DNA of 64,000 bases, from positions 1,364,001-1,428,000 of the forward strand of contig NZ_CP019070.1 of the NCBI RefSeq assembly GCF_001956695.1, given 5' to 3'. The notes beneath the pieces are model-generated. The model was not told where the DNA came from and made no database searches. It worked only from the letters and a program-made list of their open reading frames with translations. Position numbers and translations under genes: made by a program. Below are positions 7,703-17,927 of this stretch, piece by piece. Each line of letters opens with the position of its first letter. Positions within the stretch are counted from its first letter, which is position 1. Source of the stretch: Poseidonibacter parvus. GTDB lineage: Bacteria > Campylobacterota > Campylobacteria > Campylobacterales > Arcobacteraceae.

Positions 7703-9199
7703 ATGAAAAGTGTTCCAGATATAGAAGATTGGTTAAAAAAGTTTTCTATAACTAATTACATTATAAGTGATGATTTATATGTAAGCGTTTTTGGGAATGT
7801 AAATTTAAATGGAAAACTACAAGATAAAAAATTACCGATTAAATTCAAAACAGTAGATGGTTATTTTGATATAAGTAATAACTCTTTAGAGTCATTAGAA
7901 GGTTCTCCTGAAAGTGTATTAAAAGATTTTAATTGTTCTAATAATAAATTGAAATCTCTTTTAGGTGCACCCTATAAAGTTGGTGATTTTGATTGTTCTA
8001 ATAATAAATTAACATCTTTATCTTATTGTCCAAAAGAAGTAAATGGTTTTTTTGATTGTAATGAAAATGAGCTTTTATCAATCAAAGGAAGCCCCAGAAC
8101 GGTTAAAGGTTACTTCAAATGTTCAAATAATAAAATTGGTTCATTAAAAGGTGGTTCACGATATGTTGAAACTCATTTCGACTGTTCCAATAACTTTTTA
8201 GAAGAACTAACAGGTGGACCAATAACTGTTGGACATGATTATATTTGTAATGGAAATAAGCTAACAGATTTAGAGAATATTGCAGATGAAATTGGCTGGG
8301 ATTTAGTTACAGATATAAGATTAAATCATGTTACAAGTTCTCATGATGAAGAGCAAAATATTTGGAGATATAAAGGTAGTGAAGTTGTTGATCATATTTA
8401 TAAACCTCTTGTAGAACTTTCAAATATTGATGATATTAACAGATGGTTAAGAAAACATGGAATTAGTAACTTCCATATTTTAAAAGATAATTCTGTGGAT
8501 GTAAATGGAGATGTAAAATTAGCAGATAGATTATCTAATTTATTGAAACTTCCTCTTAAATTTAATATTGTAGATGGTGATTTTGATATAAGTGATAATG
8601 AGTTGATTTCATTAGAGGGTTCTCCTACTAAAGTTACTGGAAATTTTCATTGTTTCAAAAATGAAATATCATCTTTAAAAGGTTCTCCTAAAGAAGTAGG
8701 TGGTAGTTTTATTGTCTTAAGAAATAATATTGCATCTTTAAAATATTCACCATCAATTGTTAAAGAAGATTTTGTATGTTCTCACAATCCTATAAAAGAC
8801 TTAGAAGGTCTGAAGACTGTTCATGGTGCTGTATTTACTGGAATTAAACTAAAAGACGTTAAGTGTCATAAGTATATTTATAAATCTGTACCAACTTACA
8901 AATATCCAGGTTCAGCTGTTATGGCTTATTTAGATAAAGCTTATATTTCCTTAACTGATGAAGAAAAAAAATATGAAAATACGAAAAATAATTTAAATGA
9001 ACTTATCAGTGGAATGATTAAAGATGGAACTTTAACAAAAGAGAAGATTAATGATATATTAATTCAGAATTTATCAAAATATAATTTAAATGAATTGAAA
9101 GATAAAGTATTAAAAATCAAAAATCCTCCTGTTAAGAAAGAAAATAAAGAATTAACACAAGAAGACTTAATGACACTTGCATTTGAAAGTGAGCTTTAA
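7703..9199 (+). CDS. Cytoplasmic leucine-rich-repeat protein with internal duplication
   Basis: The 498-residue protein has no signal peptide or TM segment. It contains LRR-like repeats of about 20-21 residues with the core F.CSNNKL.SL.G.P..V (for example DCSNNKLTSLSYCPKEV and KCSNNKIGSLKGGSRYV). A module of ~60 residues, beginning W-L-[RK]-K-x-x-I-[ST]-N and running to VDG.FDIS[ND]N.L.SLEGSP, occurs at residues ~8-75 and again at ~245-310, so the protein arose by duplication. The last ~90 residues are charged and helical without repeats. The function is unknown. Such domains are usually protein-binding, and similar LRR proteins occur in phages and bacteria. It is monocistronic, between the divergent mod operon and ybiT. 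Confidence 0.7.
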   Translation: MKSVPDIEDWLKKFSITNYIISDDLYVSVFGNVNLNGKLQDKKLPIKFKTVDGYFDISNNSLESLEGSPESVLKDFNCSNNKLKSLLGAPYKVGDFDCSNNKLTSLSYCPKEVNGFFDCNENELLSIKGSPRTVKGYFKCSNNKIGSLKGGSRYVETHFDCSNNFLEELTGGPITVGHDYICNGNKLTDLENIADEIGWDLVTDIRLNHVTSSHDEEQNIWRYKGSEVVDHIYKPLVELSNIDDINRWLRKHGISNFHILKDNSVDVNGDVKLADRLSNLLKLPLKFNIVDGDFDISDNELISLEGSPTKVTGNFHCFKNEISSLKGSPKEVGGSFIVLRNNIASLKYSPSIVKEDFVCSHNPIKDLEGLKTVHGAVFTGIKLKDVKCHKYIYKSVPTYKYPGSAVMAYLDKAYISLTDEEKKYENTKNNLNELISGMIKDGTLTKEKINDILIQNLSKYNLNELKDKVLKIKNPPVKKENKELTQEDLMTLAFESEL

Positions 9200-9221
9200 T
9201 TTTAGAATAATTTTTTTTAGA

Positions 9222-9231
9222 TATAATCGCG
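9222..9231 (+). promoter_or_regulatory. ybiT promoter, -10 with GC-rich discriminator
   Basis: A perfect TATAAT (9222-9227) follows a T-run and is directly followed by CGCG. It lies 46 bases before the ybiT start codon. CGCG is rare in this AT-rich DNA, so its place immediately after the -10 is notable. Confidence 0.55.
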
Positions 9232-9273
9232 ATATAACTAGAAAAAGAATATCAATACGGAGAATAATATAAT

Positions 9274-10860
9274 ATGGTTCAAACTGTAAATCTAAAAAAA
9301 GCTTTTGGTTCAAGAGTTTTATTTCAAGACATAAATGTAAAATTAGATACTGGGAAAAGATATGGTTTAATTGGTGCTAATGGTGCTGGTAAAACAACAT
9401 TCTTAAAAATTCTTTCAGGAATAGAAGATGCAACTGAAGGTGAAGTACAAGTTCAAAATGGTAAAAAAGTTGGAACTTTAGGACAAAATCAATTTGCATA
9501 TGAAGAGTATTCAATTTTTGATACAGTTCTTTTAGGGAACAAAAGACTTTACGATGCAATTAAAGAAAAAGAAAAACTTTATCTTGAAGAATACACTGAT
9601 GAAATTGGTGATAAATTAGGTGAGTTAGAAATTGTATGTTGTGAAGAAGACCCAACTTATGAGTATGATGTAAAGATTACTAAAATCCTTGAAGATTTAG
9701 GTTTCCCTGCTGCTCAACAAAATGATTTAATGTCATCAATTACTGGTGGAGATAAATTTAAAGTTTTACTTGCACAAGTTTTATATCCAAAACCTGATGT
9801 CTTATTCTTAGATGAGCCTACAAATAACCTTGATATCGCTACTATTGGTTGGTTAGAAAATCAATTACAACACCATGATGGTACTATGGTAGTTATTTCT
9901 CATGATAGACACTTTTTAAATGCAGTTTGTACAAATATTTTAGATGTTGATTACAAACAAATCAGAGAATTTACTGGAACATATGATGATTGGTATATTG
10001 CCTCTACATTAATTGCAAAACAAAATGAAACAGATGTAAATAAAAAACTAAAAGAAAAAGATGAGTTAGAAAAGTTTATTGCAAGATTTAGTGCAAATGC
10101 TTCAAAAGCAAAACAAGCAACATCTAGACAAAAACAATTAGATAAATTAGACGTAGGTGCTATTCAAGTTTCTTCTAGACGTGATCCATCTATTATCTTT
10201 AGACAAAAAAGAGAAGTTGGTAAAGAGCTATTAAGTCTTAAAAATATTTCTAAGTCTTTTGATGGAGAGGTTGTACTAAACAATGTTTCTTTTACAGTTG
10301 AAAAAGACGATAAAATAGCATTAATTGGACCAAATGGTATTGGTAAAACAACTATGTGTGAAATTATGGTTGAAAATATTAAACCTGATGAAGGTGTTGT
10401 TCATTGGGGAGCTACTATTCAAAATGGATACTTTCCTCAAAATGCAACAGATTTAATCAAAGGTGATGTAACTCTTTACGATTGGTTAAGAGATTTTGAT
10501 AGAGATGCTGATTTAGCAGAAATTAGAAACTGTTTAGGAAGAATGTTATTTAACGGAACTGAACAAGAAAAATCTGTTAAATCTTGTTCTGGTGGTGAAA
10601 AACATAGAATGATGCTTTCAAAAATTATGTTAGAGCAACCAAACTTTATGATTTTAGATGAGCCAACAAATCACCTTGACTTAGAAGCAATTATTGCTTT
10701 AGGTGAAGGATTACTTGCATATCCAGGTTCTGTTGTTTGTGTATCTCATGATAGGGAATTATTAGATGTATATGCAAATAGAATTATTGAAATTCAAGCT
10801 GATGGATCAATTATTGATTTTAAAGGAAGTTATGAAGAATATATTGAGCAAAAAGCTTAA
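9274..10860 (+). CDS. ybiT: ABC-F family ATPase YbiT
   Basis: This soluble 528-residue protein contains two ABC domains and no TM segments, as in the ABC-F translation factors. It has Walker A GANGAGKTT and GPNGIGKTT, Walker B LFLDEPTNNLD and MILDEPTNHLD, signatures TGGDKFKVLLAQ (atypical) and SGGEKHRMMLSK, and the linker FSANASKAKQATSRQKQLDKL-type helix pair. Length and linker match Escherichia coli YbiT (530 residues) better than EttA or Uup. ABC-F proteins bind the ribosomal E site and relieve stalled peptide-bond formation. It has its own promoter and a strong terminator. Confidence 0.88.
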   Translation: MVQTVNLKKAFGSRVLFQDINVKLDTGKRYGLIGANGAGKTTFLKILSGIEDATEGEVQVQNGKKVGTLGQNQFAYEEYSIFDTVLLGNKRLYDAIKEKEKLYLEEYTDEIGDKLGELEIVCCEEDPTYEYDVKITKILEDLGFPAAQQNDLMSSITGGDKFKVLLAQVLYPKPDVLFLDEPTNNLDIATIGWLENQLQHHDGTMVVISHDRHFLNAVCTNILDVDYKQIREFTGTYDDWYIASTLIAKQNETDVNKKLKEKDELEKFIARFSANASKAKQATSRQKQLDKLDVGAIQVSSRRDPSIIFRQKREVGKELLSLKNISKSFDGEVVLNNVSFTVEKDDKIALIGPNGIGKTTMCEIMVENIKPDEGVVHWGATIQNGYFPQNATDLIKGDVTLYDWLRDFDRDADLAEIRNCLGRMLFNGTEQEKSVKSCSGGEKHRMMLSKIMLEQPNFMILDEPTNHLDLEAIIALGEGLLAYPGSVVCVSHDRELLDVYANRIIEIQADGSIIDFKGSYEEYIEQKA

Positions 10861-10878
10861 TATATTTTACTAAACATA

Positions 10879-10914
10879 AAAAAAGGGGAATGAATTTATT
10901 CATTCCCCTTTTTT
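10879..10914. terminator. Bidirectional terminator between ybiT and thioesterase gene
   Basis: A 16-bp perfect stem AAAAAAGGGGAATGAA/TTCATTCCCCTTTTTT with a TTTA loop lies between two convergent genes. It has A and T tracts on both sides, so it should stop transcription from both directions. Confidence 0.92.
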
Positions 10915-10934
10915 ATTATCTAAATAAAATTTAA

Positions 10935-11411
10935 CTATTTATTTAAATTTCTAGATGACATTCTTGATTCTTTTCTTCTAATAGCATCTTCATATCTTCT
11001 TTTATCGTCTTCTGTAACAAGATTTAATTTTGGAACTGGTGTTGGTTTTCCAGCTTCATCAACTGCAATCATAGTAAAGTAACATACATTAGTATTTTTG
11101 ATTGTATGATCTTTGATATCTTCAGAAATTACTTTGATACCTATTTCCATTGATGTTCTTCCTGTATAGTTTACAGATGCATGAAATGTAACTAATGAAC
11201 CAATTTTAATTGGATTTTCAAAAAGTACCATGTCAACTGATAATGTAACTGCATACATTCCTGTATATCTTGCCGCACAAGCATATGCAACATGGTCAAG
11301 CATTTTTAATATTTCACCACCATGCACGTTTTTCCCAGAAAAGTTTGCTTTATCAGGAGTCATTAACATAGTCATTGTTAATGATTTTTCTCTTTTTATA
11401 TCTTCACTCAT
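10935..11411 (-). CDS. Acyl-CoA thioesterase (hotdog fold, YciA-like)
   Basis: This 158-residue cytosolic hotdog protein has N-terminal MTMLMTPDKANFSGKNVHGG followed by ILKMLDHVAYACAARY (helix with Asp) and VDMVLFENPIKIGSLV. Those elements are typical of the acyl-CoA thioesterase / cytosolic long-chain thioester hydrolase family. The enzyme hydrolyses acyl-CoA to free fatty acid and CoA. The start ATG has AAGG upstream, and a TATAAT-containing promoter region lies at about 11449-11459 on the minus strand. Confidence 0.87.
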   Translation of the reverse strand: MSEDIKREKSLTMTMLMTPDKANFSGKNVHGGEILKMLDHVAYACAARYTGMYAVTLSVDMVLFENPIKIGSLVTFHASVNYTGRTSMEIGIKVISEDIKDHTIKNTNVCYFTMIAVDEAGKPTPVPKLNLVTEDDKRRYEDAIRRKESRMSSRNLNK

Positions 11412-11536
11412 TTAATAGCCTTATTATTATCATTATTTAAAATTTTATCTATTATAAAGTAAAAGCGTATCAAAAAGATAGCAATTCTCAATATTTTTTT
11501 GATTCTTTATAGAACTATAGAAAAAAAGTAACACAT

Positions 11537-13498
<1,962 letters not shown>

Positions 13499-13510
13499 CT
13501 AATATTTATT

Positions 13511-14212
13511 TTATATTTTTTGTAGAATATCAACTCTAAAAGGTTTCATAAATGATGTTTGTTCTCCATCATTAAAGCTATTAAATTTATTTTCAATCTC
13601 TTCTTCTAGTTGTTTTGTAATAGTATGATCATTATACGTTTGGTTCATTTGCTTGTTTTTAAAGTCTTCAAAGTTTTCATAAACTATTTCTGTTTGAAAA
13701 AAGATTTCTCTAAATAGTTTAAACTGTTCAGACTCAACAGCTTCTTTAATATGTTCAAAAGCATCAATTCTTACTTGTTGCTCATCATGAAACATTGCGA
13801 TTAGTTCATTTTGTTCACCCATAAAAAGTGGTTCAGAAATATAAACTAAGCCATTTGGTTTTAAAACTCTTTCGATTTCACTTAATGCTTTTTTCATTAA
13901 ATCGTATGGAATATGATGAAAAGATTTAAACATAAAAATCATATCAATACATTCATCTTCAAGCTTTATGTCTTGTGCAGAGTTTAATTTAAACTCTATA
14001 TTTTCTATATTCAAGTTTAAGTTTTTTTTATGTTGTAATTCATCAACTTCACAAGCTATTATTTTTCTATTAGAACCATTAGTTGCAAGTTGTTTTGTCA
14101 TAGATGCATTTCCACAACCTAGTTCTAAAATTGTTTTATTATCTAAGTTTAGTGTTTCTATTAAATAAATTTCATCTAGTGTTTGTGTGATATTCTCTTC
14201 AATTAATTTCAT
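13511..14212 (-). CDS. Class I SAM-dependent methyltransferase
   Basis: This 233-residue protein has a Rossmann methyltransferase core. Motif I is ILELGCGNASMTKQL (residues ~29-43), the acidic strand II is IIACEVDE, and the motif VI region is IDMIFMFKSFHHI, followed by a strand after LKPNGLVYISEPL. This is the Methyltransf_11/25 pattern, but the substrate is not recognisable. The C-terminal half (FKNKQMNQTYNDHTI onwards) is helical and has no known motif. It lies upstream of ligA with a 24-base gap and may be cotranscribed with it. Confidence 0.82.
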   Translation of the reverse strand: MKLIEENITQTLDEIYLIETLNLDNKTILELGCGNASMTKQLATNGSNRKIIACEVDELQHKKNLNLNIENIEFKLNSAQDIKLEDECIDMIFMFKSFHHIPYDLMKKALSEIERVLKPNGLVYISEPLFMGEQNELIAMFHDEQQVRIDAFEHIKEAVESEQFKLFREIFFQTEIVYENFEDFKNKQMNQTYNDHTITKQLEEEIENKFNSFNDGEQTSFMKPFRVDILQKI

Positions 14213-14256
14213 TATTTACCTTAAGTGTTTTAAAAGTTTATTATACAAAGATGTTC

Positions 14257-14949
14257 CTAATCTTCAACTGTTAAAGTAAGCTCATATAACCATTCTCGAA
14301 GATTATCCATATCTTGATAAACTTTAAAAGTTTTATCTACAATTTCTTCAGTAAAAAACACATCATCAATATCATATGTAACAAATCCAAACATTGCATT
14401 ATATTTTGAAAGATATGAGTACTCATCTTCTTCTTTAAAGCCTTGAGGAAGTCTTTTGTATTTAGGATCTGGTAACTTATAGCCTTTTTGTTTTATATCT
14501 TCTAAAATTTTATGTAAATTTCTTGCATTTGTTTTGTTTTGAATATATTTTCTATAGGCTTTAAGTAAAGGTGGCTTAAAAGTTCTAATACCAGTTGCTA
14601 TATAATATTGTTCAATATTATAAAAAATATAATAACTTGCACTTTGCATTCTATGCGCACCTCCTTGCCAAAAGATTATTCCAATTTTATCCTTCATAGG
14701 AGTTTTGTCTTTTGAAAATCTAGTATCTCTATATATTTTAAATAAAGAACCAGATACTTTAGGCTTTGCATTAATCATAGGAACTAGCATTTCTAAAGTT
14801 TCGCCCATTTCTTCTACAAAAGCTACATTTGGTTTTAAAATATTCTCTTCCCAAATATGTCTATTGTTTTCAAACCAAACTTTTGTATTGTTCATTTCAA
14901 GGTCTATTAAAAACTCTATTGCTTCTTTTTTAAATCCATTAAAAGTCAT
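14257..14949 (-). CDS. DUF2461 family protein (TIGR02453)
   Basis: This 230-residue soluble protein shows the DUF2461 pattern: F.KEAI.FL.DLE.NN.K.WFE.NR at the N terminus, then LFKIYRDTRFSKDKTPMK, IIFWQGGAHR and YYIATGIRTFKPP. The biochemical function of this widespread family is unknown. The start codon precedes a divergent promoter region shared with the membrane-protein gene at 15029. The next gene downstream on the minus strand is the methyltransferase (44-base gap). Confidence 0.83.
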   Translation of the reverse strand: MTFNGFKKEAIEFLIDLEMNNTKVWFENNRHIWEENILKPNVAFVEEMGETLEMLVPMINAKPKVSGSLFKIYRDTRFSKDKTPMKDKIGIIFWQGGAHRMQSASYYIFYNIEQYYIATGIRTFKPPLLKAYRKYIQNKTNARNLHKILEDIKQKGYKLPDPKYKRLPQGFKEEDEYSYLSKYNAMFGFVTYDIDDVFFTEEIVDKTFKVYQDMDNLREWLYELTLTVED

Positions 14950-15028
14950 ACTTTCCCATTTTGTTAATTTTTTAAAATTATATCAAAAACAATTTGATAT
15001 AATCATCCTAATAAAAATTGGAGAATTA

Positions 15029-15376
15029 ATGAGCTACTTAGATATATGTATAATTGGATGGAATTTAAATGCTTTAATGTTTGTTTTAAACTTTTTTTTA
15101 GCAATTAAAGTTATTTCATCACAAGATAGAGACACTTTACAAGAAGAAAGTCTTGTTTTAAAAGAATTAAAAGAAGAGCTTGATAACTATTATCCATATA
15201 GAACATACTCAACTTTTTTAACATACGCAATTCCTTTCGCAGGATTTTTTAGAATGTCATTTAGATTTGTTGAAATGTTCTTTTTCTTCCAAAAAAATCA
15301 AAATACAAAGATGTTTGATTTTATGGTATATAAATATACAAATGAAATAAATAAAATTAAAAATAATAGAGGTTAA
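15029..15376 (+). CDS. Small membrane protein, unknown function
   Basis: I place the start at the ATG at 15029, preceded by TTGGAG. The same frame is open further upstream, but that part overlaps the divergent DUF2461 gene. The 115-residue product has one clear TM segment (NALMFVLNFFLAIKVI, residues ~13-28) and a second hydrophobic, aromatic-rich region (YAIPFAGFFRMSF...VEMFFFF, residues ~66-88). Between them is an acidic helix (TLQEESLVLKELKEELD). I recognise no family. A small exported protein gene follows after 3 bases, so the two are probably cotranscribed. Confidence 0.72.
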   Translation: MSYLDICIIGWNLNALMFVLNFFLAIKVISSQDRDTLQEESLVLKELKEELDNYYPYRTYSTFLTYAIPFAGFFRMSFRFVEMFFFFQKNQNTKMFDFMVYKYTNEINKIKNNRG

Positions 15377-15379
15377 TAA

Positions 15380-15730
15380 ATGAAGAAATTACTACTTACA
15401 ACATTATTCATAAGTTCAATGTTTGCAAATGAATCTTTTGAGAAAAATAAAGAATATACTTGTTTAAATACACATAATATTAAACAAGGTCAACAGTTTA
15501 ATGTAGAGGAAAAAGAAGCTGTCAAAAAACCTTTTATTTTTTCAATAAAAGAAAATCAATTAATTACAAAAGAAAATATTGTCTTTGATTTTAAAATGAG
15601 TAGGGGATCTATGTCATCATATTCAAATTCTGAATATATGTTACTTTTAACACCTGATATGGGACTAGGCTTAGTTCCTAGAAAAGCAAAAGGTTCTATA
15701 CAGTTTTACTTTACTTGTAAATCAAAATAG
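15380..15730 (+). CDS. Small exported protein, unknown function
   Basis: The 116-residue product has a short signal peptide (MKKLLLTTLFISSMFANE, cleavage probably after MFA). The mature part has two cysteines, one near its start (EYTCLNTH) and one at its end (FYFTCKSK), which could form a disulfide, and mainly beta-type sequence between. No family is recognised. It starts 3 bases after the small membrane protein gene, with AGAGG upstream, and is followed 8 bases later by the DUF1853 gene. Confidence 0.75.
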   Translation: MKKLLLTTLFISSMFANESFEKNKEYTCLNTHNIKQGQQFNVEEKEAVKKPFIFSIKENQLITKENIVFDFKMSRGSMSSYSNSEYMLLLTPDMGLGLVPRKAKGSIQFYFTCKSK

Positions 15731-15738
15731 TTAATATT

Positions 15739-16554
15739 ATGCACAATCAGCTAAGAGGTTTTTGCAATACCCCATCTTTATTTGAAAATGATTTTTATGG
15801 ATTTAAATTATTTGAGTTAGAAGATATTGACCTTGATAATTTTGATATCAATAATATTCAAATTCTTCAACAACTTCCTCTTGGAAAGAGAGTAGAACAC
15901 TTTTTTGATGCGATTATTGAACAATCACCAAACTATGAAAGAATTTTAAAGAATAAACAGATTATTCAAAATAAACATACTTTTGGTGAAATAGATTTTA
16001 TTCTTTTTAATAAAAAAAGAAATATATACGAACATATAGAAATGCAATATAAGTTCTATGTTTATGATGACAATATAAAAGAAGAAATTCATAGATATGT
16101 TGGACCAAATAGAAGTGATACTTTATATTTAAAACTAGAAAAACTAAAAAACAAACAATTACCTTTATTATTTAATGAAGCTACAAAAAGTTATCTTGAA
16201 GATGTTGATTTAGAAAATATTGAACAAAAGATATTGTATAAAGGGAATATCTTTTTACCAAGGCATTTAAAAGGACAAAGCTTACCTTTGATAAATAATG
16301 ACTGTATAAATGGATATTATCTAAGTTTTAAAGAGTTTATTAAAGATGATTCATTTAAACAAATGTCTTTGTTTGTTCCTCATAGGTTTGACTGGTTAAG
16401 CGACCCAACTACTAATGAAACTTGGAAAAGTTACGAAGAAGCTAAAGAAGAAATAGAATTTTTTGCGAATATGAAAGCTTCACCACTTATTTGGTCAAAA
16501 CAAATAATAAATGATGAAACTATAATTGAACGATTCTTTATTACTTGGTGGTAG
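15739..16554 (+). CDS. DUF1853 family protein
   Basis: This 271-residue soluble protein matches the DUF1853 pattern: N-terminal LRGFCNTPSLF, LGKRVEHFFDAII, then FGEIDFILFNKKRNIYEH followed by EMQYKFYVYD, and a tryptophan-rich C terminus (RFDWLSDP.. to FFITWW). The segment G-E-I-D-F...E-x-Q-Y-K is reminiscent of the D...ExK core of PD-(D/E)XK nuclease-like folds, but I cannot confirm that. The function is unknown. It is the third gene of a small run (15029-16554) and converges on pepD. Confidence 0.72.
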   Translation: MHNQLRGFCNTPSLFENDFYGFKLFELEDIDLDNFDINNIQILQQLPLGKRVEHFFDAIIEQSPNYERILKNKQIIQNKHTFGEIDFILFNKKRNIYEHIEMQYKFYVYDDNIKEEIHRYVGPNRSDTLYLKLEKLKNKQLPLLFNEATKSYLEDVDLENIEQKILYKGNIFLPRHLKGQSLPLINNDCINGYYLSFKEFIKDDSFKQMSLFVPHRFDWLSDPTTNETWKSYEEAKEEIEFFANMKASPLIWSKQIINDETIIERFFITWW

Positions 16555-16557
16555 AAA

Positions 16558-16585
16558 ACTCTTTGAAGAGTGCTAAAATATTAGC
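16558..16585. terminator. Two short hairpins between convergent genes
   Basis: ACTCTT-TG-AAGAGT (16558-16571) and GCTAA-AATA-TTAGC (16572-16585) follow each other between the DUF1853 gene and pepD. Each stem is short and lacks a long U tract, so terminator function is uncertain. Confidence 0.3.
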
Positions 16586-17870
16586 AAACCTCTTTTACTA
16601 TTTTTTGAACAACTGCAAAAACATTTTCAACTGATTGTTTTGAAACTCTTTCTTTTCTTGAATGTGGAAATTCAATACTAGGACCTATTGAAGCTACTTT
16701 TATATGTGGATATTTATCTTTAAATATTGCACACTCTAGTCCTGCATGAATTGCTTCAAGTGAAGCATTAGGATTAACTTCTTTGTATATTTCTAGTACT
16801 TTATTTGTAAACTCATTTATATCAGGTTTCCATGCTGGATACTTTCCATCTGTTGAAGTTTCAAAATTATGTTCTTTTAATTTTTCTAGTGTTTCATCTT
16901 TTAGTTGTGCTAATTCATCATTAGCCATAGACCTAGCTGATATTTCTAGTTTAATACAATCTTGGTTTGTTTTAATAATTGCTAGGTTTATTGAGTTTTG
17001 AACAACACCTAATTCATCATTTAAAGACCTTACCCCATTTTTGAAATCATATATAAAATCAATAATATTATCATCAAAAATATTTAAGTGTTCACTTTGC
17101 GTATCAATCTTTTCTATTTTCATATTTTCATGACTAGCAAGAGGTTTTGTTTTACAAGCTATTATTGCTTTTACATTAACAGGAATTGAGTTTATTCTTT
17201 CACCACCGTTTATATCTAAAAGTTTTGCATTTGCTTCTTTTATTGTTTTTGCTATTAATTTTATTGCATTTGGAATATTTTTATTTATATCAACACCTGA
17301 GTGTCCACCTTGTAGTTTTGAAATACTTACTTCATAAAGTTCAAGATTCTCATCATTTGGAATAATCTTTTTGTTAGAGTTTGTTGCAAAAATATCAACA
17401 CCTCCAGCACATCCAATACAAATGCCACCTTCTTCTTCACTATCAAGATTTAGCATATATGGAGCTTTTAATTCTAAGTTTAAATTATTAGCACCAATTA
17501 AACCTATCTCTTCATCTGATGTAAAAAGATATTCACCATCTACACCATCTAAAATAAGCTTAATCATATAAGCACAACCAATTCCATTATCACTTCCAAG
17601 AGTTGAATCTTTTGCAGATAAGATATCACCATTTTCAATAATTTGTGGAATACAGTTGTCATCTAAACAAACAATATCATAATGCGATTGGAAAGCTAAT
17701 TTTGCTTTTGAGTTTTCTTTTTTTACTAAAATATTATTGTGATTATCAACTAAGCATAAGAAGTTAGCTTTTGATGATATTTCTTTCATGTAATTTATAA
17801 AAGGTGAGTGTGTTCCTGAACATCTAGGAATTGAAGTAATTTCTTTAAATATATCTATTATTTGACTCAA
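16581..17870 (-). CDS. pepD: Aminoacyl-histidine dipeptidase PepD (M20/M28 metallopeptidase)
   Basis: The 429-residue cytosolic dipeptidase (PepD, Xaa-His dipeptidase) carries the metal ligands of clan MH. These are H.D in FQSHYDIVC, Asp in KDSTLGSDNGIG, Glu-Glu in FTSDEEIGLIG, Asp in MLNLDSEEEGG and His in AIHAGLECAIF. The lid region includes GGHSGVDINKN. It releases amino acids from small peptides. The start is TTG at 17870, with AGGA seven bases upstream and no better ATG. Confidence 0.93.
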   Translation of the reverse strand: MSQIIDIFKEITSIPRCSGTHSPFINYMKEISSKANFLCLVDNHNNILVKKENSKAKLAFQSHYDIVCLDDNCIPQIIENGDILSAKDSTLGSDNGIGCAYMIKLILDGVDGEYLFTSDEEIGLIGANNLNLELKAPYMLNLDSEEEGGICIGCAGGVDIFATNSNKKIIPNDENLELYEVSISKLQGGHSGVDINKNIPNAIKLIAKTIKEANAKLLDINGGERINSIPVNVKAIIACKTKPLASHENMKIEKIDTQSEHLNIFDDNIIDFIYDFKNGVRSLNDELGVVQNSINLAIIKTNQDCIKLEISARSMANDELAQLKDETLEKLKEHNFETSTDGKYPAWKPDINEFTNKVLEIYKEVNPNASLEAIHAGLECAIFKDKYPHIKVASIGPSIEFPHSRKERVSKQSVENVFAVVQKIVKEVC

Positions 17871-17927
17871 AAAGTATCCTTTAATTTTTTAAGATTATAT
17901 CAAAAAAAATTAAAGGAGATATGAGAA

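Noticed and set aside
7860-8270. Repeated TGTTCTAATAATAAA-type DNA as a CRISPR or tandem repeat array
   Set aside because: The repeats are in frame and code for leucine-rich repeats. Units vary as expected for protein repeats.
9222-9239. TATAATCGCGATATAA as a second palindromic two-way promoter
   Set aside because: The minus-strand hexamer is weaker and would only give antisense transcription into the LRR gene. No divergent gene starts there.
14705-15028. Open frame upstream of the small membrane protein that would give a 223-residue product
   Set aside because: It runs antisense to the DUF2461 gene. The ATG at 15029 has its own ribosome site and begins the plausible protein.
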